In this document: positions 7,782-17,763 of the stretch, piece after piece
Layout: each line of letters opens with the position of its first letter
How positions within the stretch are numbered: the first letter of the stretch is position 1
Source of the DNA: Phycisphaerae bacterium
GTDB taxonomy: Bacteria; Planctomycetota; Phycisphaerae; Sedimentisphaerales; Anaerohalosphaeraceae
Reading direction: 5' to 3'
Length of the DNA stretch: 55,908 bases
Assembly: GCA_014859965.1 (NCBI GenBank)
Contig: JACZKQ010000096.1
Location: forward strand, 1 to 55,908
Program-made: the position numbers and the translations under genes
The notes under the pieces: generated by a model
Database searches by the model: none
What the model saw: only the letters and a program-made list of their open reading frames with translations
What the model was told of the DNA's origin: nothing

Positions 7782-8179
7782 GGCGGGAGAAAGCTGAGCC
7801 GCCGAGGCGCCCAATCAGCGGACGTCTGCCGTCCACATAGCACCAAACGCGCTAACACTATCTTGCTACGGAGCGGAAAAATAAAAAAAATTATCTCTTT
7901 GCGCAGCAAGGGTTTACGTGTTTTTGGGGCAGTGCTAAATGCGTATTTTTCGCATGAAACGCGCAAGTTCGTGCAAGGGTAGAGGGACTGTTTTTTTTTG
8001 TCGGCTGGATAAAGGAAGGAAGAAGGATGAAAGCGATGATCTGTTGCTGGTTTGTATGTGCGGTGCGTTATGTCGGGCTGGGGCTGCGCGGGTTCGGTCG
8101 GCTGTTGAGTGCAGGTTGCAGAGGGGGCGGCAGCCGAGGGACCGCGGCCAGTGTACGCGCCGGCGGGGTGGTGCGCCCG

Positions 8180-8986
8180 TCAGGACAGCTCGGCGCTTCG
8201 GTCGCGGGCGGCCTTGAGGGCGGCGTCGACGGTGCCGGCGAAGTCCAGGCGGCGAAAGACCTTCAGTGCGGCCTCGGTCGTTCCGCCGGGGCTGGTGACG
8301 CGCTGGCGGAGGTCGGCGGGCGTTTCGCCCTTGGCGGCGGCGGATTCGGCGAGGAGGGCGGCGCCCTTTGCGGTCTGCTGAACGAGCGTGCGGGCGACGG
8401 CTTCGGAGAGCCCGAGGCTCGCGGCGGCGTCGATCATCGCCTCCATGAGCAGGAAGAAGTAGGCCGGGCCCGAGCCGCTGACGGCGGTGACGGCGTCCAT
8501 CAATGCTTCCTCGGCGAGTTCGACCACCTCGCCGACGGCGGCGAACAGCGACCGTGCCGTCTGCATGGCCTGCGGCGATGCGTTGGTCGAGTACAGGGCG
8601 CTGGCCCCCTGCCCGATCAGGGCGGGCGTGTTGGGCATGACGCGGATGATCGGCACGTCGCCCAGGGCGGCGGCGATGCGGCTCGTCGTGACGCCGGCGG
8701 CGATGGAGATCACCAGCGCGTCCTTTCGCACGGCCGGTCGGATCTCGGCGAGGACCTGCTCGAAGGTCTGGGGCTTGACGCTCAGGACCAGCACGTCGAC
8801 CTGCGAGACCAGTGCGACGTTGCCGGCGGCGCACGTGACGCCGTACTCGGCGCGAAGCTGCTCCAGCCGGTCGGGGCGGACGTCGCTGACGAGAACGTCG
8901 TGCGGAACGTGCATTTTTGCCGACAGAATGCCGCGTATGAGGGCCTCGGCCATGTTGCCGCTGCCGATGAAGCCGATCTTCGACAT
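8180..8986 (-). CDS. proC: Pyrroline-5-carboxylate reductase
   Basis: ProC catalyses the last step of proline synthesis, the NAD(P)H-dependent reduction of pyrroline-5-carboxylate. It has the Rossmann motif GFIGSGNMA at residues 5-13, the VLSVKPQ segment and the C-terminal dimerisation domain with AVSGSGPAYFFLLMEAM and TSPGGTTEAAL. The length of 268 residues is typical. The ATG at 8986 follows AAGGAGACACC; in-frame codons further upstream have no ribosome binding site. It is monocistronic, divergent from the GH95 pair. Confidence 0.96.
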   Translation of the reverse strand: MSKIGFIGSGNMAEALIRGILSAKMHVPHDVLVSDVRPDRLEQLRAEYGVTCAAGNVALVSQVDVLVLSVKPQTFEQVLAEIRPAVRKDALVISIAAGVTTSRIAAALGDVPIIRVMPNTPALIGQGASALYSTNASPQAMQTARSLFAAVGEVVELAEEALMDAVTAVSGSGPAYFFLLMEAMIDAAASLGLSEAVARTLVQQTAKGAALLAESAAAKGETPADLRQRVTSPGGTTEAALKVFRRLDFAGTVDAALKAARDRSAELS

Positions 8987-9078
8987 GGTGTCTCCTTGTC
9001 CGGAGGGACGTTTTGAGTTATACTGTCCGCATCGCTCGCGGGGCCTGTCCCTGCGGTGCGGCGTTTCAATGTGCGGGT

Positions 9079-9106
9079 ATTGTACGGCAAATAAAGGCTT
9101 TGGCAA
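9079..9106 (-). promoter_or_regulatory. Candidate promoter of proC
   Basis: On the minus strand: TTGCCA (9101-9106), a 16-base spacer and TACAAT (9079-9084), about 85 bases before the start codon. Confidence 0.5.
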
Positions 9107-9144
9107 GAAGTTCCGCCGGGGCGAGCAGGGATTAGGGAGGACGT

Positions 9145-11496
9145 ATGTTTGGACGAAGACATCGGGTGCTGCTGGCGGTCGTGGTGTTTGGGTATGCTGC
9201 GGGGTGGGCGGCGCTGAATGCGCCGCACGCGGCGGCGGCGGCGACGGAGGCGGATCTGGTCCTGTGGTACGACAGGCCCGCCGAGAAGTGGGACCAGGCC
9301 CTGCCGGTGGGCAACGGGCGGCTGGGTGCGATGGTCTACGGGGGAGCCAAGCGCGAGCACCTGCAATTCAACGAGGACACGCTGTGGACGGGTGCGCCGC
9401 GGAGCTACGCGAATCCGGAGGCGCACAGGCACCTCGGCGAGATTCGGCAGCTGCTGTTCGACGGCAAGCAGCGCGAGGCGGAGAACCTGGCGATGGAGAA
9501 GTTCATGTCCGTGCCGCTGCGGCAGGAACGGTATCAGCCGTTCGGCGACGTGTACATCGAGCTGGCGGGGCACGACGTCATCACGGATTACAGGCGGCAG
9601 CTCGACCTGGACAGCGGCATCGCCTCGGTGAGTTATCGGAGGGGCGGGGTGGGGTACACGCGGCAGGTGTTTTCGAGCCATCCGGACAACGTGCTGGTGG
9701 TGCGGCTGGAGGCGGACAAGGGCGGGTCGCTGAGCTTCGACGTGACGTTAGACAGTGCCCATGAGCTGCACACGGTGACGGCCGACGGCAACACGCTGAC
9801 GCTCGCCGGGCGGGTGAAGGATTACGTGGAGGGCCGGACGAAGGAGACGCGCCGGTGCGCGATGACGTTCGAGTCGCAGCTTCGCGTGAATGCAGACGGC
9901 GGGCGCGTGACGGCGGGCGACGGGCGGATCCGTGTGGAGGGCGCGGACAGCGCGACGCTGGTCCTGGCGGCGGCGACCAACTATAAGAGCTACAACGACC
10001 TGTCGAAGGACCCCGCCAAGGCGTGCAGGGACACGCTGGCGACCGCGGGGCGCAAGAGCTTTACGCTGCTGCGGAACGCCCACCTGGCGGACCACCGCAA
10101 GCTGTTTCGGCGCGTGAGCCTGGACCTGGGGCGGACCGCCGCGGCCGATGCGACGACGGATGCGCGCATTCGGAATTTCAAGGGCGGCGACGATCCGCAT
10201 CTGGCGGCGCTGTTCTTTCAGTACGGGCGATACCTGCTGATCAGCAGTTCGCGGCCGGGCTGCCAGCCGGCGAACCTTCAGGGGATATGGAACGAGAGCC
10301 TCACCCCCGCGTGGGACTCCAAGTACACGGTGAACATCAACACGGAGATGAACTACTGGCCGGCGGAGACGACGAATCTTTCGGAGTGCCACGAGGCGCT
10401 GTTCGCGATGCTCGCCGACGCGGCCCAGACGGGTGCGGAGGTGGCGAAGGCGCACTACGGCGCCCGCGGGTGGGTGCTGCACCATAACACGGATATCTGG
10501 CGCGGGGCGGCGCCGATCAACGCGTCGAACCACGGCATCTGGCCGACGGGCGGCGCGTGGCTGACGCTGCACATGTGGGAGCACTACGCGTTCACGGGGG
10601 ATCGGCAGTTTCTTGAGAAGCAGGCGTGGCCGATCATGAAGGAGGCGGCGCTGTTCTTCGTGGATTACCTGGTGGAGGACCCGCGGAGCGACAAGGGCTG
10701 GCTGATCTCGGGGCCGTCGAATTCGCCGGAACTGGGCGGGCTGGTGATGGGGCCGACGATGGATCATCAGATCATCCGCGACCTGTTCGACGCATGTATC
10801 GAGGCGAGCACGATCCTGGGCGCAGACGAGGCGCTGCGTGCGACGCTGATCGAGAAGCGCAGGCGGATCGCTCCGATGCAGATCGGGCGGCACGGGCAGC
10901 TTCAGGAGTGGCTGGAGGACAAGGACAATCCGAAGGAGCAGCACCGGCATGTGTCGCACCTTTACGGGCTGCATCCGTCGAATCAGATCACGAAACGCGG
11001 CACGCCGGAGCTGTTTGCGGCGGCGAAGAAGTCGCTGGAGTTTCGCGGCGACGGCGGGACGGGCTGGTCGATGGCGTGGAAGATCAACTTCTGGGCGCGG
11101 CTGGAGGACGGCGATCATGCGTTCACGATGCTGTCGAACCAGCTCACGCCGCAGCGGACGCTGCCGAACCTGTTCGATACGCACCCGCCGTTTCAGATCG
11201 ACGGCAACTTCGGGGCGACGGCGGGCATCGCCGAGATGCTGTTGCAGTCGCACGCGGGCGAGCTGCACCTGTTAGCCGCCCTGCCGGGCAAGTGGCGACA
11301 GGGAAGCGTCACGGGGCTCCGCGCCCGCGGCGGCTTCGAGGTCGACCTGGCGTGGAAGGACGGCAGGCTCGACCAGGCCCGCATCCGTTCGCTGCTGGGC
11401 AACCCATGCAGGATCCGCTGCGGCGAGCAGGTGATCGAGTTCAAAACCCAGCCCGGACGAACGTATCGGCTGGATGAGAAACTAAAGCAATCCTGA
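9145..11496 (+). CDS. Glycoside hydrolase family 95 (alpha-L-fucosidase type), first copy
   Basis: A secreted enzyme of the inverting alpha-1,2-L-fucosidase/alpha-galactosidase family GH95. The signal peptide ends near residue 34 ([11 protein letters not shown]). The N-terminal beta-sandwich begins [26 protein letters not shown]. The (alpha/alpha)6 catalytic domain has N397 and N399 ([12 protein letters not shown]), E529 (SNSPE, acid) and D686 (FQIDGNFG), matching the catalytic set of the family. The length of 783 residues is standard. A second GH95 gene follows 44 bases downstream in the same direction, so the two are probably co-transcribed. Confidence 0.95.
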   Translation: MFGRRHRVLLAVVVFGYAAGWAALNAPHAAAAATEADLVLWYDRPAEKWDQALPVGNGRLGAMVYGGAKREHLQFNEDTLWTGAPRSYANPEAHRHLGEIRQLLFDGKQREAENLAMEKFMSVPLRQERYQPFGDVYIELAGHDVITDYRRQLDLDSGIASVSYRRGGVGYTRQVFSSHPDNVLVVRLEADKGGSLSFDVTLDSAHELHTVTADGNTLTLAGRVKDYVEGRTKETRRCAMTFESQLRVNADGGRVTAGDGRIRVEGADSATLVLAAATNYKSYNDLSKDPAKACRDTLATAGRKSFTLLRNAHLADHRKLFRRVSLDLGRTAAADATTDARIRNFKGGDDPHLAALFFQYGRYLLISSSRPGCQPANLQGIWNESLTPAWDSKYTVNINTEMNYWPAETTNLSECHEALFAMLADAAQTGAEVAKAHYGARGWVLHHNTDIWRGAAPINASNHGIWPTGGAWLTLHMWEHYAFTGDRQFLEKQAWPIMKEAALFFVDYLVEDPRSDKGWLISGPSNSPELGGLVMGPTMDHQIIRDLFDACIEASTILGADEALRATLIEKRRRIAPMQIGRHGQLQEWLEDKDNPKEQHRHVSHLYGLHPSNQITKRGTPELFAAAKKSLEFRGDGGTGWSMAWKINFWARLEDGDHAFTMLSNQLTPQRTLPNLFDTHPPFQIDGNFGATAGIAEMLLQSHAGELHLLAALPGKWRQGSVTGLRARGGFEVDLAWKDGRLDQARIRSLLGNPCRIRCGEQVIEFKTQPGRTYRLDEKLKQS

Positions 11497-11540
11497 CGAC
11501 GCGGCGGGAGAAGAGAAACACCTGATCGAAGGAGTAGGCG

Positions 11541-14303
11541 ATGCATTTGTGTTTAAGATTCGTTTGCGTTTGCCTTTGTGTTTTGGCGGTGCTGGCTTCG
11601 GCTGCGGCCGCTGACGATGCGGGTTTGATGCTTTGGTACGGGCAGCCGGCGGGAGCGTGGCTTGAGGCGCTGCCGGTGGGCAACGGGCGGCTGGGGGCGA
11701 TGGTGTTCGGCGGCGTGGAGGAGGAACGGATTCAGCTTAATGTCGACTCGCTGTGGGCGGGGCCGCCGGTGCCGGAGGACCGCCCGGGGGCACACAAGGC
11801 CATCGACGAGGCGCGTCGGCTTATCTTCGAGGGCAAGTACTCCGAGGCGCAGCGCATTGTGCAGCGCGATGTCATGGCGGAGCGGATTTCGCCCCGCAGC
11901 CATCAGACGTTAGGCGACCTCCGCATCCGCATGCATTCGACGGGCGACGCGGCGGCGACGGCGGATACGAATCCGGTCGTGCTGGGTCCGTGGCGTCGCG
12001 CCGACAAGCAGAGCGGCGAAGCCTGGCTCGGAGCGGAATATGACGATTCGGCGTGGACGACCGTGGCAAGCCGAGATGATCTGTCCGTCGGCGTCGGCAG
12101 CGAAGTCGTGTTCCGCACCGTTGTCGAACTGACGCAGGCCCAGCTCGACGCCGGCTTCAGGACCTTGGAGCTTGGCCCCATCGACGATCACAGCACGGTC
12201 TACGTGAACGGGCGGCAGGCCGGGCGGACAAGCGATTACTCCAAGGCCTACAGCTTTGACGTGTCGAGCCAACTGAAGCCCGGCAGCAACGCCATTGTCG
12301 TCGTGGCGGGCAACGTCGGCGGGCCTGGCAGTATGGCGGCGTCGGCACAGCTCAGCCGTATTGCCGCTGCGAGCGGGCCGTACAGGCGACAGCTTGATCT
12401 GAGCACCGCCGTCGCGACGACCACATTCGAGAAGGACGGCGTCACGTACACGCGCGAGGTCTTTGCCGGCAGCACCGACGACGTGATCGTTGTGCGGCTG
12501 ACGGCCGACAAGCGAGGGGCCGTCTCCGTCGACATCGTCCTGGACCGGCCGGCGGACTTCAAGGTCCGGGCGGTGGGCGACAATCGGCTCGCCATGAGCG
12601 GGCAGGCGGTCCACGGCGACCGGCACAAGGGCGTCCTGTATGAAGCACGGCTGCTTGCGGTGTGCGACGGCGGAACGGCGAAGGCCAAGGACGACATGCT
12701 TGTCGTCACGGGCGCCGATGCACTGACGGTCCTGCTGACCGCCGCGACCGATTACAATTTCAAGAATCCGTACGAGCCATGCCAGGACGATCGCGCAGCC
12801 GCCTGCGAAAGGCAGCTTGACGCCGCTGCAAAGAAAGCCTGGGCGGCGCTTCGCCGTGACCACGTCCGCGAGCACCAGCGGCTGTTCGACCGCGTGCGTC
12901 TGGACCTCGGGCGTACGGCGGCGGCCGACAAGCCCACCGACGAACGCCTTCGGGCGTTTCAGCAAGGAGCCGACGATCCGGCTTTGATTGCACTGTACTT
13001 CCAGTATGGTCGCTACCTGCTGCTATGTTCGTCGCGGCCGGGAACGATGCCGGCGAACCTCCAGGGCCTTTGGAACGATAAGATCGAAGCGCCGTGGAAC
13101 GCGGACTACCACATCAACATCAACATCCAGATGAACTACTGGCCGGCGGAGGTGACGAACCTTTCGGAGTGTCACGCGCCGTTCTTCGATCTGATCGAGG
13201 GGCTCGTGCCCTCCGGACGCAGGACCGCGCAGCGCGTGTACAACTGCGGCGGTTTTGTGGGCCATCACACCACCGATGCCTGGCTGCACACGTCGCCCCT
13301 CGGGGCGGTGGGTTACGGGATGTGGCCGATGGGTGCGGGGTGGTCGACGCAGCATTTCATGGAGCATTACCGGTTCGGCGGCGATACGGAGTTTCTGCGG
13401 CGGCGGGCGTATCCGATCATCAGGGAGGCGTCGCTGTTCTTCCTGGACTGGCTGGTAAAGGACCCGAAGACGGGCAGGCTGGTTTCGGGGCCGTCGATCT
13501 CGCCGGAGAATACCTTCGTCGCCCCGGACGGCAGGCCAGGCAATCTTTCGATGGCCCCGTCGATGGACCAGCAGATTATCTGGGACACGTTCACCAACTG
13601 TCTCGAAGCGGCGGACATTCTCGACATCGAAGACGATTTCACGCGACGGGTGAAGGCAGCCCTCGGCAACCTCGCCCTGCCGAAGATCGGCTCGGACGGG
13701 CGGCTCATGGAGTGGGCCGAGGAGTTCAAGGAGGCCGAACCCGGTCACCGGCATGTCTCGCATTTGTTTGCGCTGCATCCGGGGCGACAGTACAATATCG
13801 TCGACACGCCGGAGATGGTCGAGGCGTGCCGCAAGTCCATCGAATACCGGCTCGCCAACGGCGGCGGACACACGGGCTGGTCGCGGGCATGGATCATCAA
13901 CTTCTGGGCGAGGCTGCACGACGCCGAAAAAGCACACGAGAACGTCGTCGCCCTGCTGCAGAAGTCGACGCTCACGAACCTCTTCGACAATCACCCGCCG
14001 TTCCAGATCGACGGCAACTTCGGCGGCACGGCGGGCATCGCCGAGATGCTCCTGCAATCGCACGCCGGGCAGATCGAACTGCTGCCCGCCCTGCCCGGGG
14101 CGTGGGCGAACGGCTCGGTGAAGGGGCTGCGGGCCCGCGGCGGGTTCGAGGTGGACATGGCATGGGCCAACGGAAAGCTGACGGCGGCGACCGTGAAATC
14201 CCTGCTCGGAAACGACTGCACGATCCGCTGCGGCGAACGGGTCACCCAGTTGAAGACCCGGGCCGGACAGATCTGTCACCTTGATGCAGAACTCAAACAT
14301 TAG
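11541..14303 (+). CDS. Glycoside hydrolase family 95 with inserted beta-sandwich domain, second copy
   Basis: A paralogue of the preceding gene (920 residues; AAGGAG upstream of the ATG). Catalytic residues are conserved: N526 and N528 ([12 protein letters not shown]), E656 (SISPEN) and D824 (FQIDGNFGG). Between the strands GDLRIRMHS and [10 protein letters not shown], about residues 134-279, it carries roughly 140 extra residues absent from the first copy. These resemble a galactose-binding-like jelly roll ([11 protein letters not shown] ... VYVNGRQAG ... [14 protein letters not shown]), as in the ancillary domains of rhamnosidases and beta-galactosidases. This insert could bind or shape the substrate site. 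Secreted by signal peptide (residues 1-24). Confidence 0.93.
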   Translation: MHLCLRFVCVCLCVLAVLASAAAADDAGLMLWYGQPAGAWLEALPVGNGRLGAMVFGGVEEERIQLNVDSLWAGPPVPEDRPGAHKAIDEARRLIFEGKYSEAQRIVQRDVMAERISPRSHQTLGDLRIRMHSTGDAAATADTNPVVLGPWRRADKQSGEAWLGAEYDDSAWTTVASRDDLSVGVGSEVVFRTVVELTQAQLDAGFRTLELGPIDDHSTVYVNGRQAGRTSDYSKAYSFDVSSQLKPGSNAIVVVAGNVGGPGSMAASAQLSRIAAASGPYRRQLDLSTAVATTTFEKDGVTYTREVFAGSTDDVIVVRLTADKRGAVSVDIVLDRPADFKVRAVGDNRLAMSGQAVHGDRHKGVLYEARLLAVCDGGTAKAKDDMLVVTGADALTVLLTAATDYNFKNPYEPCQDDRAAACERQLDAAAKKAWAALRRDHVREHQRLFDRVRLDLGRTAAADKPTDERLRAFQQGADDPALIALYFQYGRYLLLCSSRPGTMPANLQGLWNDKIEAPWNADYHININIQMNYWPAEVTNLSECHAPFFDLIEGLVPSGRRTAQRVYNCGGFVGHHTTDAWLHTSPLGAVGYGMWPMGAGWSTQHFMEHYRFGGDTEFLRRRAYPIIREASLFFLDWLVKDPKTGRLVSGPSISPENTFVAPDGRPGNLSMAPSMDQQIIWDTFTNCLEAADILDIEDDFTRRVKAALGNLALPKIGSDGRLMEWAEEFKEAEPGHRHVSHLFALHPGRQYNIVDTPEMVEACRKSIEYRLANGGGHTGWSRAWIINFWARLHDAEKAHENVVALLQKSTLTNLFDNHPPFQIDGNFGGTAGIAEMLLQSHAGQIELLPALPGAWANGSVKGLRARGGFEVDMAWANGKLTAATVKSLLGNDCTIRCGERVTQLKTRAGQICHLDAELKH

Positions 14304-14515
14304 GACGGCGACGTCCCATAAAAAAAGCGTTGCCATATGCAAATAAGCACTGACAATTGTCCTCTGCGATGGAGCAATCGGAAGCGCCACCTTGGGCATT
14401 AGGATTTTAAGTCACTGTAGGCCAGGGGTTTATGGGAAAGAACGCAGTCTTCCGCAGTAAATGGGCCGCCCCGGAATGTACACCAGAAAAAGTAACAAAA
14501 AAAGTCGCTACCGTG

Positions 14516-14544
14516 TTGACTTGGGCGGTTAATGGTGTTACAAT
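14516..14544 (+). promoter_or_regulatory. Sigma-70-type promoter of the PEP-CTERM gene
   Basis: TTGACT (14516-14521), a 17-base spacer and TACAAT (14539-14544). It lies about 48 bases before the ATG at 14592. A perfect ten-base palindrome GACAATTGTC sits further upstream at 14352-14361. Confidence 0.75.
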
Positions 14545-14591
14545 TATCCTATCTGAAGATCTGGGTTTTTAATTTGTTTACGGAGGGTAAC

Positions 14592-15206
14592 ATGAGAAAA
14601 AACATCGTTTTGAGTCTGGTCGTTCTTCTTGCACTTTCATTCAGCGCACAGGCGTATTTCGTCGGCAATCACAGCTTCGAGGAACCCGGTACCGGGACTG
14701 TCAAGAACTGGAATGACGTGCCCTTCTGGTCCAGCGACAGAGTGCAGGTGGACTCGGGTGTCGAGTCGAATTGGCCGGGGGCCACTGACGGTGATTACAG
14801 CGGCTTCCTGATGGCCGGCGACCCGTCGGTATGGCAGTTGACAAGCACCGTCATCGAAGCCGGGCAGGAATACACCTTGCTGGTCGATGCACGCAACAAT
14901 TATACGGCTATCGCCCCGGCCAAGATGGGGATGATGCTTTACTACGACGATATGGGTTCGAGGATGCCGGTCGCGCTGGCGATAGTGGATCTGTTGGGCG
15001 ACGGGCAAAACCCATGGGCGACTTACAGCCTGTCGTTCATCGCTAACGACGTCCCCATTTCGATTGGCAAGCAGATCGGCATTGAGTTCGTCAATGTCTC
15101 AGCGCAGGCTTCCTGGATAGGCATCGACAACGTGCGGCTGGTTCCGGAGCCGATGACCCTGGTGCTGCTGGGGCTCGGCGGCCTGTTCCTTCGCAAACGC
15201 CGATAG
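14592..15206 (+). CDS. PEP-CTERM sorting-domain protein
   Basis: A 204-residue exported protein. The signal peptide spans residues 1-20 (ending SFSAQAYFVG). The body resembles the jelly-roll domains found in many PEP-CTERM proteins (NHSFEEPGTGTVKNWNDVPFW ... WIGIDNVRLV). The C-terminus is the sorting signal VPEPMTLVLLGLGGLFLRKRR, expected to be cut by an exosortase in the inner membrane. The ATG is preceded by GGAGGG; upstream in-frame codons lie inside the promoter. It has its own promoter and terminator. The function is unknown; in other bacteria such proteins are surface or extracellular-matrix components. Confidence 0.9.
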   Translation: MRKNIVLSLVVLLALSFSAQAYFVGNHSFEEPGTGTVKNWNDVPFWSSDRVQVDSGVESNWPGATDGDYSGFLMAGDPSVWQLTSTVIEAGQEYTLLVDARNNYTAIAPAKMGMMLYYDDMGSRMPVALAIVDLLGDGQNPWATYSLSFIANDVPISIGKQIGIEFVNVSAQASWIGIDNVRLVPEPMTLVLLGLGGLFLRKRR

Positions 15207-15235
15207 AGCATCACAGCATCTGTAACAGTGAGTCC

Positions 15236-15267
15236 AAGACCTCGCCGAATCGGTGGGGTCTTTTTTT
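15236..15267 (+). terminator. Rho-independent terminator of the PEP-CTERM gene
   Basis: GACCTCGCCG pairs with CGGTGGGGTC (two G-U pairs) around a short loop and is followed by seven T. It sits 30 bases after the stop codon. Confidence 0.8.
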
Positions 15268-15329
15268 GGGATCAGGAAACGTCCCGCAGTGGGGACACGG
15301 AATCACGAGGCAAAACGATAAGGAGCGTT

Positions 15330-16271
15330 ATGAACGGCATACGAGCATCACGGCGTACGTTTTGGGTACTGGCGGTTTTTTCGTGTTTGTCTCTGCTGGG
15401 CGGCGTGCGTGTTCATGCCGAGTCCCCGGCCGCCCCGGACGGAGAGCTTGTGGTGATGAGCTTCAACATTCGTTACGGAACGGCCAACGACGGGGAGGAC
15501 CGGTGGGCGAATCGGCGGCAGATGGTGTGCGACGTGATCGCCGAGCATCGGCCGGACGTGCTGGGTTTGCAGGAGGCGCTGAAGTTTCAAATCGATGAGA
15601 TCATGGCGGCCGTGCCGGGGTATGTACTTGTCGGGGTCGGGCGCGAGGACGGCAAGGAGAAAGGCGAGTATAGCTGCATTCTCTACCGCAGCGACCGGCT
15701 CGAAGTCAAGGAAAACGGCACCTTCTGGCTGTCGGATACGCCGGATGTGCCCGGCTCGATTACATGGGGAAATGCCTGTACGCGGGTATGCTCGTGGGGA
15801 CGGTTCATCGACCGGGCGACCGGCGGTGCGTTCTACGTGTACAACACCCATTTGGATCACGTCTCTCAGCCGGCGAGAGAAAAGGGCTCAGCCCAGGTGG
15901 CCCGGCACATCGCCGAAAAGGCCAAGGGCGCACCGTATATCCTTACGGGGGATTTCAACGCCGGCGAAGATAACCGGGCGATACGGTATCTCAAGGGCGA
16001 GCAGCCTTTGGACGGCCAAAAAGTCGGCGTGCTCTTTCGCGACGCATTCCGAATTGTACACCCGGACGAGAAAGTGGTCGGCACCTTCAACGGTTTCAAG
16101 GGCCGCACCGACGGCGCGAAAATCGACTACATCTTCATCGGGTCCGGCTGGAACGTCCGCGATGCGGCCATCGTCAGAACCCATGTCGATGGGCGATATC
16201 CTTCGGACCACTTTCCGCTGACCGCACGCCTCCGCGTACAGCCGCAGCACGGAACGGGCGCACAGGATTGA
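15330..16271 (+). CDS. Secreted endonuclease/exonuclease/phosphatase-family hydrolase
   Basis: A metal-dependent phosphoesterase of the EEP fold, 313 residues. After a signal peptide (ending near VHAESP) the fold motifs appear in order: MSFNIRYG (metal or phosphate Asn), LGLQEAL (metal Glu), NTHLDH (catalytic His), GDFNAG (Asp/Asn), DYIFIG and SDHFPL (catalytic Asp-His). Planctomycetes and Bacteroidetes carry many secreted members of unknown substrate. The ATG at 15330 has AAGGAG upstream. The stop is only two bases from the stop of the opposing DUF2254 gene. Confidence 0.9.
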   Translation: MNGIRASRRTFWVLAVFSCLSLLGGVRVHAESPAAPDGELVVMSFNIRYGTANDGEDRWANRRQMVCDVIAEHRPDVLGLQEALKFQIDEIMAAVPGYVLVGVGREDGKEKGEYSCILYRSDRLEVKENGTFWLSDTPDVPGSITWGNACTRVCSWGRFIDRATGGAFYVYNTHLDHVSQPAREKGSAQVARHIAEKAKGAPYILTGDFNAGEDNRAIRYLKGEQPLDGQKVGVLFRDAFRIVHPDEKVVGTFNGFKGRTDGAKIDYIFIGSGWNVRDAAIVRTHVDGRYPSDHFPLTARLRVQPQHGTGAQD

Positions 16272-16273
16272 CC

Positions 16274-17626
16274 TCAACGGGAGACGGCGACAGCAAGGTC
16301 ATGTGACTTCAGCGTGTCCAGAACAGTCTGGTAGCGCTGCTGAACATCCTCTACGTCGTTCTTCTCGGGCAGTGATTCGCGGGCGCCCCGGGCAATCATG
16401 TCCGCCTGCCGGCCGATCGCGTGCTTCTGTTCTGATGTGCGGGTCTCCGCCGCGACCCTCCTCAGCGTCTCCAATAACCGCACCGTGACAGCCACGCTCG
16501 TCCTGCCGTACTGCCGGATCTGGTCAAAAGCCGCGTTGGTGATCCCTGAAAACGTCATGGGCCTGGCGATCACCCGCAGTTGTCCGTCGTCATCGTAGCG
16601 GCAAGATGAGGGGAATTCGCTTCGTGTCAGAAAGCAGAGCACCGAGCCGAGACGATCCACACAGGTGATCGCCGTGTAGGGGCTGTTGATGCTGGGCGAC
16701 AGGGCCCGCACCGCGACTTCGACAAGCTGGTGAATGCCGAATTCGGCGTCCTGCTCGGGCGTGCGCTGGGAACCGACAATGAAGGATTTGGCCATACTTT
16801 CGGCGAGGTGACGGTCCAGCTTTTCACCGCAGCGCACCGTTGCCAGGCTGCTGCCGGCGGCGATGTAGTCTCCGGGTCGATAGCGGAGGTACAGGAGCAG
16901 GTCGTGCTTCCGGGCGGTCTCCATCAGGTTTTCGCTGTCGATCGCCTGCAGGTAACCGCTTCGCGGAGCGTTCACATAATCCGCCTGGGGCCAATCCTCC
17001 GGAATCGGCTGCGGCGCTGCGTTATTTTCGTTTTCCGGGGGCTCCTCGCCCAACTCTTCGGGGAACAGGCGGTGCAAATCCTCGACGAGTTCATGAAAGA
17101 TAGATGAAATGACCGTATCGGCCTGTATGGCGACCGAAATGTGATGAACAAAAAAGATCAGCACCCCGACGTTGACTATCGCCAGAACCATCGCGAAGGT
17201 GACGGCGATGGCGGGTACGAAGTCCGAGTCGCCCACCGTATGTATGGTTCGAAGCACGAGCAAACAGTAAATGAAGGTGGCGATGAAGGTTCCGAGCACG
17301 AACTGATTGCCTTTATCCTTCATGAAATTTCTTAACACATGCGGGCCGAATTGCGAGGACGCCAGGGTGAGTGCGACAATAGTGACACTGAACGCCACCC
17401 CGGCAACCGTCATAATCGAGCCGGCAATCGTCGACAAGACCTCGCGGGCGCCGTCCGGGCCCACATTATACACGAAGGCAAACACATCATGCGGATCGAC
17501 ATCCAGCATTTCATCGGCGGTCACTAATGCGACCGATAAAACGATAGCTGAACTGACCATCAGGGCGGGCGTAAACCACAAGCTGGTCCGCACTAACTCC
17601 CACATATTCCGCAGTCTCGTCTTCAT
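16274..17626 (-). CDS. DUF2254 family integral membrane protein
   Basis: A 450-residue protein with four hydrophobic helices in the first 170 residues. These include the family-typical second helix (IAGSIMTVAGVAFSVTIVALTLASSQFGPHVLRNFMKDKGNQ) followed by LGTFIATFIYCLLVLRTI. The long cytoplasmic C-terminal half contains YLQAIDSENLM and RPGDYIAAGSSLATV, also typical of DUF2254. No biochemical role has been established for the family. It is probably monocistronic, convergent with the EEP gene. The C-terminus has a helical tail (EKNDVEDVQQRYQTVLDTLK). Confidence 0.9.
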   Translation of the reverse strand: MKTRLRNMWELVRTSLWFTPALMVSSAIVLSVALVTADEMLDVDPHDVFAFVYNVGPDGAREVLSTIAGSIMTVAGVAFSVTIVALTLASSQFGPHVLRNFMKDKGNQFVLGTFIATFIYCLLVLRTIHTVGDSDFVPAIAVTFAMVLAIVNVGVLIFFVHHISVAIQADTVISSIFHELVEDLHRLFPEELGEEPPENENNAAPQPIPEDWPQADYVNAPRSGYLQAIDSENLMETARKHDLLLYLRYRPGDYIAAGSSLATVRCGEKLDRHLAESMAKSFIVGSQRTPEQDAEFGIHQLVEVAVRALSPSINSPYTAITCVDRLGSVLCFLTRSEFPSSCRYDDDGQLRVIARPMTFSGITNAAFDQIRQYGRTSVAVTVRLLETLRRVAAETRTSEQKHAIGRQADMIARGARESLPEKNDVEDVQQRYQTVLDTLKSHDLAVAVSR

Positions 17627-17763
17627 GTGTCCCCCGCACCTCGCCGGACTTGCTATCGGCCGAATAAAGCCGCAAGTCCACTGAGCCGGGACCGTATGGG
17701 GTGCGTGAACATGACGCCCCGCTCACGGATTCCTGCTGCTTGCGCCGCCGGCACGCATCGACC

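Larger units (their letters stand above)
7279..8179. other. Long intergenic region with repeat B copies and a structured segment
   Basis: No gene is supported. A scrap of repeat C-like sequence lies at about 7364-7386. Repeat B occurs inverted at 7425-7559 and direct at 7666-7781. Between them, 7612-7649 can fold as an interrupted stem (GCGAGA with TCTTGC outside, CACGGG with CCCGTG inside). The rest contains an A-rich run (7880-7897) and a T tract (7991-7999) without a convincing terminator hairpin. Confidence 0.65.

Noticed and set aside
8027..9016. Long plus-strand frames over proC, one running on to 9764
   Set aside because: They are antisense to proC motifs and rich in Gly, Ala and Arg, with no recognisable domain.
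9748..11268. A 506-codon minus-strand frame inside the first GH95 gene
   Set aside because: It is a shadow of a gene with all GH95 catalytic residues; composition is Arg-, Val- and His-rich.
14304..14335. A terminator after the second GH95 gene
   Set aside because: The small hairpin GGACG/CGTCC is followed by A, not T, on the coding strand.
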